5,881 bases of DNA from Coriobacteriaceae bacterium (lineage in GTDB: Bacteria; Actinomycetota; Coriobacteriia; Coriobacteriales; QAMH01): NCBI GenBank assembly GCA_004553405.1, contig SFLO01000055.1:1-5881 (forward strand). Direction: 5' to 3'. Positions 1-5,881 of this stretch are shown here, piece by piece; position 1 is the stretch's first letter; each line of letters starts with the position of its first letter. Position numbers and translations under genes: made by a program. Under the pieces are notes generated by a model that worked only from the letters and a program-made list of their open reading frames with translations, did no database searches and was not told the origin of the DNA.

Positions 1-155
1 GGGCGCACGCCGGTGATGGCCTCGATGCGCTCGACCACCGCCGGGCTGGCGTTGCACAGGTTGTCGAAGATCACTGCCTCGTGCCCTGCCTGCTGCAGCT
101 CAACCACGGTGTGGCTGCCGATGAACCCTGCTCCGCCCGTAACGAGAATCCTCAT
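1..155 (-). CDS. galE: UDP-glucose 4-epimerase, N-terminal part (partial)
   Basis: Only the first 51 codons are inside the window; the rest lies beyond position 1. The visible protein starts [15 protein letters not shown], the Rossmann-fold NAD-binding start of the extended short-chain dehydrogenase/reductase family, with the TGGAGFIG glycine motif at residues 6-13. It continues with FDNLCNAS at about residues 30-37, which is typical of GalE after the second beta strand. The family interconverts UDP-glucose and UDP-galactose in the cytoplasm using bound NAD, feeding galactose use and cell-surface glycan synthesis. The start is the ATG at 155-153, with a GGGAGG Shine-Dalgarno sequence about 12 nt upstream. 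The gene is divergent from the MFS transporter. Related nucleotide-sugar epimerases share this N-terminus, so the exact substrate is inferred from the DNLCN motif rather than proven; the catalytic Tyr-x-x-x-Lys lies outside the window. Confidence 0.9.
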   Translation of the reverse strand, partial: MRILVTGGAGFIGSHTVVELQQAGHEAVIFDNLCNASPAVVERIEAITGVR

Positions 156-167
156 AGATGCGCACGA

Positions 168-207
168 CCTCCCATGCCCGCCTGCCTGTATATGGTTTGG
201 GATTGTA
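168..207 (-). promoter_or_regulatory. galE ribosome binding site and candidate -10 box
   Basis: On the minus strand GGGAGG at 173-168 is the likely galE ribosome binding site; its spacing of about 12 nt is slightly long. Further upstream TACAAT at 207-202 resembles a -10 box, but no convincing -35 lies 16-18 nt beyond it. An alternative -10, TATACA at 192-187, also lacks a -35. The TACAAT box shares one base with the proposed -35 of the opposite transporter promoter, so the two promoters would be back to back and could compete. The ribosome binding site is fairly clear; the promoter is a guess. Confidence 0.4.
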
Positions 208-226
208 CCGCCGCCCATGCTAGAGT
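197..226 (+). promoter_or_regulatory. Candidate extended -10 promoter of the MFS transporter gene
   Basis: TTGGGA (197-202) and TAGAGT (221-226) are separated by 18 nt, and TG sits one base before the -10 box (218-219), giving an extended -10. The ATG at 237 begins only 10 nt after the -10 box, so transcription would start at or a few bases before the start codon. No Shine-Dalgarno-like purine run lies directly before the ATG, which fits a leaderless or near-leaderless mRNA. The boxes are seen in the sequence; their use is inferred. Confidence 0.5.
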
Positions 227-236
227 AGACCGCCGT

Positions 237-1493
237 ATGGCAACGCTTATCGACATATCAGTCTACAAACCCGTCTTGGCGGTGCGTCAGGCCTGGCGCT
301 TCGACCTGGGCGCGGCCCTCATGCGCATCTTCACCTGCATGGTCACCATCGGCAGCGTCTCGATGCTCACGCTCATGGGCTACTCCGCCCTCAAGGCGGG
401 GATCGTCTCGTCGGTGTGCGCGCTGGCGGTCTTCCTCGTCTCGCCGCGCGTGTCGCGCCTCATAGACGAGCGAGGGCAGAGCAGGGTCGTCCCCTGGGCC
501 GCGGCCATCGCCCTGGCGGGGCTCGCGCTCATGCTCGCAACCGCCAGCCTGGGCCTTCCCTACTGGCTCTACTTCCCCGCGGGCATCGCCATGGGCTTCG
601 CCCCCAACCCCGGAGCCATCGCCCGCGCGCGCTGGACCTACCTCGTCAAGGCGCGCGCACACGACTTTGGCGTTGGCAGCGTGAGCATCAAGACCGTGTT
701 CTCGTACGAGGGCGTGATCGACGACATCGCCTTCATGATCGGGCCGGCCGCGAGCGTGGCCCTGGCGGCCGGCATCGCCCCGGCGGCGGGCCTGGCCTTT
801 GGCGGCGCGTGCTACCTGATAGGCTGTGCGCTGCTGCTGAGCTCGCGCTCCACAGAGCCGGCCGAAGGCTGGGCAGACGGCAGCGAGCCCGCTCAGCCCA
901 CAGCCGGTGCCGAGCGCCCCGCGAGCCTCTTCGTCGCGTGCCCGCAGGTGCGCGTGCTCTTCTTCTTGATGCTGTTCTTGGGTGCGCTCTACGGCGTGCT
1001 CGACACCTCGACTGTCACCTTCGCCCAGGAGCTGGGCTTTCCCATCATCGCGAGCATCTCGCTGGTGCTGCAGGCGAGCATCTCGGTGGTGTCCGGCATG
1101 GTCTTTGGAGCGATGAGGCCCCGCGCGAGCCTGCTGCGGCAGTTCGTCGCCGTGTGCTGCCTCATCGGCGGCGCCTACTGCGGCCTCTTCCTGGTGAGGG
1201 GCGTGGCGTCGTTCTTCGTCGTGGTCTGCGCGGCGGCGCTCTTCTACGCGCCCTTCCTCATCACGCTCAACACGGTGTGCGAGGCCAGCGTGCCCGGCGC
1301 GCGCCTCACAGAGGGCATCACCTGGATCAACGCCGGCATGACCTTCGGGCTGGCTGTGGGCCCCACCGTGGCGGGCGTCTTCGTCGACATGTACGGCAGC
1401 ATCGCGGGCCTCAACACCGCGGCGGTCTTCGCGCTGATGATCCCCCTCACGGCGCTGGCCTGCGCGCGCATCGTGCGCAGGGCGCTGGCTTAA
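237..1493 (+). CDS. MFS transporter, 12 predicted membrane helices
   Basis: This 418-residue protein is the usual size for a major facilitator superfamily (MFS) carrier. Hydrophobic segments fill the length in two halves. A hydrophilic loop at about residues 203-229, rich in Pro, Glu and Ser, separates them, as in the central loop of MFS proteins. The loop after helix 2 reads [12 protein letters not shown] (residues 73-84), a form of the family's G-x-x-x-D-R-x-G signature. Residues 121-133 ([13 protein letters not shown]) and 158-170 ([13 protein letters not shown]) resemble conserved stretches of actinobacterial MFS_1 permeases. It should work in the cytoplasmic membrane as a proton-driven carrier or efflux pump; the substrate cannot be read from sequence. 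The reading frame is open from 81, but that start would overlap galE, so I chose the ATG at 237, behind a good extended -10 box. Its TAA overlaps the stop of the converging thioesterase gene. Confidence 0.85.
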   Translation: MATLIDISVYKPVLAVRQAWRFDLGAALMRIFTCMVTIGSVSMLTLMGYSALKAGIVSSVCALAVFLVSPRVSRLIDERGQSRVVPWAAAIALAGLALMLATASLGLPYWLYFPAGIAMGFAPNPGAIARARWTYLVKARAHDFGVGSVSIKTVFSYEGVIDDIAFMIGPAASVALAAGIAPAAGLAFGGACYLIGCALLLSSRSTEPAEGWADGSEPAQPTAGAERPASLFVACPQVRVLFFLMLFLGALYGVLDTSTVTFAQELGFPIIASISLVLQASISVVSGMVFGAMRPRASLLRQFVAVCCLIGGAYCGLFLVRGVASFFVVVCAAALFYAPFLITLNTVCEASVPGARLTEGITWINAGMTFGLAVGPTVAGVFVDMYGSIAGLNTAAVFALMIPLTALACARIVRRALA

Positions 1494-1939
1494 GCCCCGC
1501 AGCCCTTCCCCGCGGCGGCGTCGACCTGCGGCGTGCGCATGGTGGTGGCAGTCATGCGCGCCACATGGGTGCCCAGCTCGTCGTAGAGGTTCACCACGTA
1601 GAAGCTCAGGGTGCGACCGGCCTTGGTGCACTCCGCCTGGGCGATGAGGCGCTGCCCCTTGGCGCGACTCATCATCTCGAAGGCGTGGTTGGTGGAACAG
1701 CAGGCCACCTGGTTGGCGTTGGAGCACACGGCCAGGGCGAAGTCGCACAGCGCCATGAAGACGCCGCCCATGACGAAGCCCTGCGCGTTGCAGTGGCGGG
1801 CGGGGTCGAGCGTCATGGACACCTGCGCGCGATACGGATCCTCCTCGAAGGAGTCCACCTGGGCACCCAGGCACTGCGTTGCAAAGCCGTCCTTGGCGAA
1901 GAAGGCCCTGAGTTCATCGAAGCTGTCGAAGTACGGCAT
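1490..1939 (-). CDS. PaaI-like hotdog-fold acyl-CoA thioesterase
   Basis: This 149-residue protein has the size of a single hotdog domain. Residues 51-66 (NAQGFVMGGVFMALCD) match the central helix region of PaaI/YbgC-type thioesterases, usually N-x-x-G-x-x-H-G-G followed by a conserved Asp. Asn51, Gly54, Gly58, Gly59 and Asp66 are present, but the usual His is Met57. The later strands (residues 99-116 and 123-134) fit the beta sheet of the fold. Such proteins hydrolyse acyl- or aryl-CoA thioesters in the cytoplasm, normally as tetramers; the substrate here is unknown. An upstream in-frame TTG at 1957 is possible, but it lies inside the GGAGGAAGGGG ribosome binding site, so the ATG at 1939 is preferred. 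The stop codon overlaps that of the converging MFS gene. No promoter fits between it and the tRNA terminator 21 nt upstream. Confidence 0.8.
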   Translation of the reverse strand: MPYFDSFDELRAFFAKDGFATQCLGAQVDSFEEDPYRAQVSMTLDPARHCNAQGFVMGGVFMALCDFALAVCSNANQVACCSTNHAFEMMSRAKGQRLIAQAECTKAGRTLSFYVVNLYDELGTHVARMTATTMRTPQVDAAAGKGCGA

Positions 1940-1944
1940 GGCTG

Positions 1945-1955
1945 CCCCTTCCTCC
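1945..1955 (-). promoter_or_regulatory. Ribosome binding site that sets the thioesterase start
   Basis: On the minus strand GGAGGAAGGGG (1955-1945) lies 5 nt before the ATG at 1939. The alternative TTG start at 1957-1955 overlaps this motif and has only the tRNA terminator upstream, so it is unlikely. Confidence 0.7.
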
Positions 1956-1960
1956 AATGC

Positions 1961-1985
1961 AAAAAGACCCGCACGCGGCGGGTCT
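1961..1985 (-). terminator. Rho-independent terminator after the downstream tRNA-Asp
   Basis: The minus strand has a perfect 8-bp stem, AGACCCGC paired with GCGGGTCT, closing a 5-nt loop (hairpin 1985-1965). A run of five T follows at 1965-1961. It begins 10 nt after the tRNA CCA end. It also ends 21 nt before the thioesterase ATG, so any transcript reaching that gene from upstream must pass it. Confidence 0.85.
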
Positions 1986-1995
1986 GAGAAGTTGG

Positions 1996-2072
<77 letters not shown>

Positions 2073-2106
2073 AACTCTCTGTGTCCTCGCAGCGTGCCTC
2101 TTCAGT

Positions 2107-2132
2107 AAAGAGCCCGCGGGTTGGGCGGGCTC
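2107..2132 (-). terminator. Hairpin terminator between the two tRNA-Asp genes
   Basis: On the minus strand GAGCCCGC pairs with GCGGGCTC (8 bp, 7-nt loop, hairpin 2132-2110), followed by only TTTACT. The stem is GC-rich but the T run is short, so it may terminate only partly or act as a 3'-end processing signal. It begins 12 nt after the CCA end of the upstream tRNA. The 34 nt left before the next tRNA hold no recognisable -10/-35 pair. Confidence 0.65.
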
Positions 2133-2144
2133 CCTAGCATTCGA

Positions 2145-2221
<77 letters not shown>

Positions 2222-2243
2222 TTGCTGCGTGACAGCGATGGAT

Positions 2244-2272
2244 ATATTACAGATAACCCCATCGCCGCACAA
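2244..2272 (-). promoter_or_regulatory. Promoter of the tRNA-Asp pair
   Basis: The minus strand shows TTGTGC (2272-2267), a 17-nt spacer and TAATAT (2249-2244), a good sigma-70-type pair. The tRNA begins 22 nt after the -10 box, as expected for a short leader. Just upstream of the -35 lies an A/T-rich stretch at about 2275-2293, containing AAAAATG and AAAATTGG, which could act as an UP element. This is the most AT-rich spot in the window. Confidence 0.75.
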
Positions 2273-2289
2273 GTACCAATTTTGGACAT

Positions 2290-2319
2290 TTTTCGCCCCG
2301 CCAGCAAGCGGCGCGAAAA
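2290..2319. repeat. Imperfect inverted repeat between groEL terminator and tRNA promoter
   Basis: TTTTCGC (2290-2296) pairs with GCGAAAA (2313-2319), then after one mismatch CCGC (2298-2301) pairs with GCGG (2308-2311) around a 6-nt loop. On both strands the T run is in the 5' arm and the A run in the 3' arm, which is the wrong polarity for an intrinsic terminator. On the minus strand its first T run also serves as the tail of the groEL terminator hairpin. Its function is unknown. Confidence 0.5.
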
Positions 2320-2355
2320 CACAGAAGCCCCCTGCCGAATCTCCGACAGGGGGCT
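2316..2355 (-). terminator. Terminator of the groES-groEL operon
   Basis: On the minus strand AGCCCCCTG pairs with CAGGGGGCT. The stem extends inward by a G-U and two G-C pairs to 12 bp around a GAGATT loop (hairpin 2355-2326). TTTT follows after six bases (2319-2316). It lies 30 bp after the groEL stop codon. The T run is set back, so termination may be incomplete, but the stem is the strongest in the window. Confidence 0.75.
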
Positions 2356-2385
2356 GAACCTGCGACTCGCGGACCTGCGACCCGC

Positions 2386-4029
<1,644 letters not shown>

Positions 4030-4054
4030 TCAGTCCCTTCTGGAATGCGTGTGC

Positions 4055-4345
4055 TTACTCGACGACGACGGCGATGATGTCGTCTGCGCGGAGGATGACG
4101 TACTCCTCGCCCTCGACGGTGATCTCCTGGCCGGCGTACTTGCCGTAGACGACGGTGTCGCCCTCGGCCACGGGCATGGGGATGAGGGAGCCGTCGTCTG
4201 CGCGCTTGCCCTCGCCTGCGGCGATGACCTTGCCGCGCTGCGGCTTCTCCTTGGAGGAGCTGGTGAGAATCAGGCCAGAAGCGGTGGTCTCCTCGGCCTC
4301 GTCCTGCTTGATGATGACGCGGTCGCTCAGCGGTTTGAGGTTCAT
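4055..4345 (-). CDS. groES: Co-chaperonin GroES (Hsp10)
   Basis: The 96-residue protein has the normal GroES length. It forms the seven-subunit lid that closes the GroEL chamber. It starts MNLKPLSDRVIIK and carries the mobile loop at about residues 17-32. Within the loop, Leu25-Ile26-Leu27 stands where the hydrophobic tripeptide that docks on GroEL is found. RGKVIAAGEG (37-46) and GDTVVYGKYAG (61-71) are typical core strands. The start ATG at 4345 has a full AAGGAGG ribosome binding site 7 nt upstream, implying strong translation. It is the first gene of the groES-groEL operon and diverges from uvrB across a 258-bp gap that probably holds its promoter. Confidence 0.97.
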   Translation of the reverse strand: MNLKPLSDRVIIKQDEAEETTASGLILTSSSKEKPQRGKVIAAGEGKRADDGSLIPMPVAEGDTVVYGKYAGQEITVEGEEYVILRADDIIAVVVE

Positions 4346-4371
4346 GTGAATGCCTCCTTGCAGGTTGCTGT

Positions 4372-4471
4372 TTCCTAATGGGGCACGCGGATGCGCGCCT
4401 GTTTTGGCATGCCTGCGATTCTATAGGCTCGAAAATGCCGCATTCGGCAGCTGTAACTGTCCCGTTAGGAA
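4372..4471. repeat. Inverted repeat flanking the probable groES promoter
   Basis: The plus strand carries TTCCTAATGGGGCA at 4372-4385. The minus strand carries TTCCTAACGGGACA at 4471-4458. They match at 12 of 14 positions (consensus TTCCTAAYGGGRCA), point toward each other and are 72 nt apart. The centre of symmetry is at about 4421.5, inside the likely groES -10 box. This arrangement would suit two operator half-sites for a regulator of the chaperonin operon, but no known factor is assigned. Confidence 0.55.
4418..4425 (-). promoter_or_regulatory. Candidate groES -10 element
   Basis: The minus strand reads TATAGAAT at 4425-4418, the only convincing -10-like sequence before groES. It can be read as TATAGA or TAGAAT. 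No good -35 lies 16-18 nt upstream, where the small TGCCG/CGGCA hairpin sits. The predicted leader is about 65 nt. A poor -35 may mean activator-dependent or alternative-sigma transcription, or that the call is wrong. Confidence 0.4.
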
Positions 4472-4603
4472 GAAATCTAAGCCGTAACACAGCAGGTTTT
4501 ATGCACTGCGCGCAGCTTGGGCGGGCTGTGCGGCGCATGCGGGGCCGCCGTGTCACAGGGGCGCGCTATCCTTGTGGGCAGACGAAAACAGGAAGGAGGA
4601 GCC

Positions 4604-5881
4604 ATGCTCCCAGACCCCCGCAACCCCAAGGCCCAGGCAAGCATCATCGGCGGCCACCGCGAGGCCGGCCGCGCCTTCCGCGTGCAGGCCCCCTACCAGA
4701 TGAGCGGAGACCAGCCCCAGGCGGTCGACAAGCTCGTCCAGGGCGTGCGCGACGGCCTGCGCTACCAGACCCTGCTCGGCGTCACGGGATCTGGCAAGAC
4801 CTTCACCATGGCCAACGTCATCGAGCGCTGCCAGATGCCCACCCTGGTCATGGCTCCCAACAAAACCCTGGCCGCCCAGCTGTGCAGCGAGCTCAAGGAG
4901 TTCTTCCCAGACAACCCAGTGGTCTACTTCGTCAGCTACTACGACTACTACCAGCCAGAGGCCTACGTCCCGCAGACAGACACCTTCATAGAGAAGGACT
5001 CCTCCATCAACGAAGAAGTCGAAAAGCTCCGCCATGCGGCAACGGCAGCGCTGCTCACCCGCAAGGACGTCATCGTGGTGGCGTCCGTCAGCTGCATCTA
5101 CGGCATCGGCAGCCCAGAGAACTACATGGACATGTCGATCTTCTTGGACCGCGACGTCCCCCTCGACCGCGACGACTTCATCCACCAGCTCATAGAGATC
5201 CAGTACGACCGCAACGACTTCGACCCCCAGCGCGGCAGCTTCCGCGTGCGCGGCGACATCATCGACGTCTTCCCGCCCTACAACGACAACCTCCTGAGGG
5301 TGGAGTTCTTCGGCGACGAGGTCGACTCCATCAAGGAGGTCGACAAGCTCACAGGAGAAGAGCTCCTGGAGTACCAGTCCACCCCCATCTGGCCGGCGAG
5401 CCACTACGTCACCAGCCGCCCCAGCGTGGAAAGCGCCCTCAAGGGCATCAGCGAGGAGCTGCGCCTGCGCCTGGAGGAGCTGCGCTCAGGCGGCAAGCTG
5501 CTGGAGGCCCAGCGCCTCGAGCAGCGCACCGGCTACGATCTGGAGATGCTCGAGACCATGGGCTTTTGCACCGGCATCGAGAACTACTCCATGCACCTGG
5601 ACGCCCGCAAGCCCGGCGAGCCCCCCTACACCCTGCTGGACTACTTCGGCGGCAAGGACTTCCTCACCATCATCGACGAAAGCCACGTCACCGTCCCGCA
5701 GATCCGCGGCATGCACGAGGGAGACCGCTCCCGCAAGATCACCCTGGTGGAACACGGCTTTCGCCTGGCAAGCGCCCTGGACAACCGCCCGCTGCGCTTT
5801 GACGAGTTCGAGGAGCGCATCCCGCAGTTCATCTACGTGAGTGCCACGCCGGGCGACTACGAGGAGCGCGTGAGCCAGCAG
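4604..5881 (+). CDS. uvrB: Excinuclease ABC subunit B, N-terminal 426 residues (partial)
   Basis: The frame runs open to the window end; the family is usually about 660-720 residues, so the last third is missing. UvrB is the DNA-opening, damage-verifying helicase-like subunit of nucleotide excision repair. It receives DNA from UvrA and recruits UvrC for incision. Walker A is GVTGSGKT (59-66), with Lys65 binding ATP. The beta-hairpin that clamps one DNA strand is [10 protein letters not shown] (112-121). [15 protein letters not shown] (129-143) and [12 protein letters not shown] (161-172) are family-specific. The DExH motif is IIDESH (356-361) and motif III is YVSATP (411-416). The ATG at 4604 has AAGGAGG ending 4 nt upstream. 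About 20 residues precede the usual family start near SGDQPQA (34-40), but the ribosome binding site supports this start. Confidence 0.97.
   Translation, partial: MLPDPRNPKAQASIIGGHREAGRAFRVQAPYQMSGDQPQAVDKLVQGVRDGLRYQTLLGVTGSGKTFTMANVIERCQMPTLVMAPNKTLAAQLCSELKEFFPDNPVVYFVSYYDYYQPEAYVPQTDTFIEKDSSINEEVEKLRHAATAALLTRKDVIVVASVSCIYGIGSPENYMDMSIFLDRDVPLDRDDFIHQLIEIQYDRNDFDPQRGSFRVRGDIIDVFPPYNDNLLRVEFFGDEVDSIKEVDKLTGEELLEYQSTPIWPASHYVTSRPSVESALKGISEELRLRLEELRSGGKLLEAQRLEQRTGYDLEMLETMGFCTGIENYSMHLDARKPGEPPYTLLDYFGGKDFLTIIDESHVTVPQIRGMHEGDRSRKITLVEHGFRLASALDNRPLRFDEFEERIPQFIYVSATPGDYEERVSQQ

Larger units (their letters stand above)
4346..4603. other. Divergent groES-uvrB intergenic region
   Basis: This 258-bp gap should carry both promoters. 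I found no CIRCE (TTAGCACTC-N9-GAGTGCTAA), no HspR-type HAIR motif and no clear LexA box of either the CTGT-N8-ACAG or GAAC-N4-GTTC type. It does contain several symmetric elements: the long inverted repeat at 4372-4471, GGCATGCC (4406-4413), a small hairpin TGCCG-CATT-CGGCA (4436-4449) and CTGCGCGCAG (4506-4515). A possible uvrB -10, TATCCT (4567-4572), lacks a good -35. No credible small gene is seen. Confidence 0.6.

Noticed and set aside
258..1874. A 538-codon open frame on the minus strand over the MFS gene
   Set aside because: It is a high-GC shadow: low-complexity Arg/His/Gly/Ala-rich translation, with no family resemblance, lying opposite a clear transporter and overlapping the thioesterase in another frame.
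4506..4515. Palindrome CTGCGCGCAG as a regulatory site
   Set aside because: A single 10-bp GC-rich palindrome is expected by chance in this composition and lies near no promoter box.
4346..4603. CIRCE, HAIR or LexA operator in the groES-uvrB gap
   Set aside because: No stretch matches these consensus motifs; the short palindromes present do not fit them in sequence or spacing.
4378..5802. A 474-codon plus-strand frame overlapping uvrB
   Set aside because: It is Arg/Pro/His-rich and out of frame with the clear UvrB motifs, with no supporting start signal.

Overview
This is a GC-rich bacterial window made almost entirely of core genes. The C-ending codon preference, the actinobacterial-style GroEL and the general gene make-up suggest a high-GC actinobacterium. 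Coriobacteriia (the Olsenella/Collinsella/Atopobium group) is my best guess, held with moderate confidence because nothing here is a strict lineage marker.

Layout from left to right. Positions 1-155 (minus) hold the first 51 codons of galE, the UDP-glucose 4-epimerase gene, cut by the window edge. An 81-bp divergent promoter region separates it from a 12-helix major facilitator superfamily (MFS) transporter at 237-1493 (plus), which appears to have almost no leader and no Shine-Dalgarno sequence. The transporter converges on a PaaI-like hotdog thioesterase at 1490-1939 (minus), and the two stop codons share one TTAA. Upstream of the thioesterase, on the same minus strand, lie two identical tRNA-Asp(GTC) genes. 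Each is followed by its own hairpin terminator, and a good sigma-70-type promoter with an A-rich upstream segment precedes them. Next come groEL (2386-4023) and groES (4055-4345), a standard bicistronic chaperonin operon ending in a strong hairpin. A 258-bp divergent intergenic region then leads to uvrB (4604 to the window end, plus), of which 426 residues are present.

Functionally, groES and groEL act together as the protein-folding cage, and uvrB belongs to nucleotide excision repair. The tRNA-Asp pair, the epimerase, the transporter and the thioesterase have no evident joint pathway with them. The minus-strand genes from groES to the thioesterase are collinear, but terminators separate the chaperonin, tRNA and thioesterase parts.

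I see no mobile element, CRISPR array or unknown multi-gene system. The most interesting points are regulatory. A 14-nt inverted repeat (12 of 14 positions matching) is centred on the likely groES -10 element, in a promoter with no recognisable CIRCE or HAIR operator. The thioesterase gene has no room for its own promoter behind the tRNA terminator. The transporter gene is likely leaderless.
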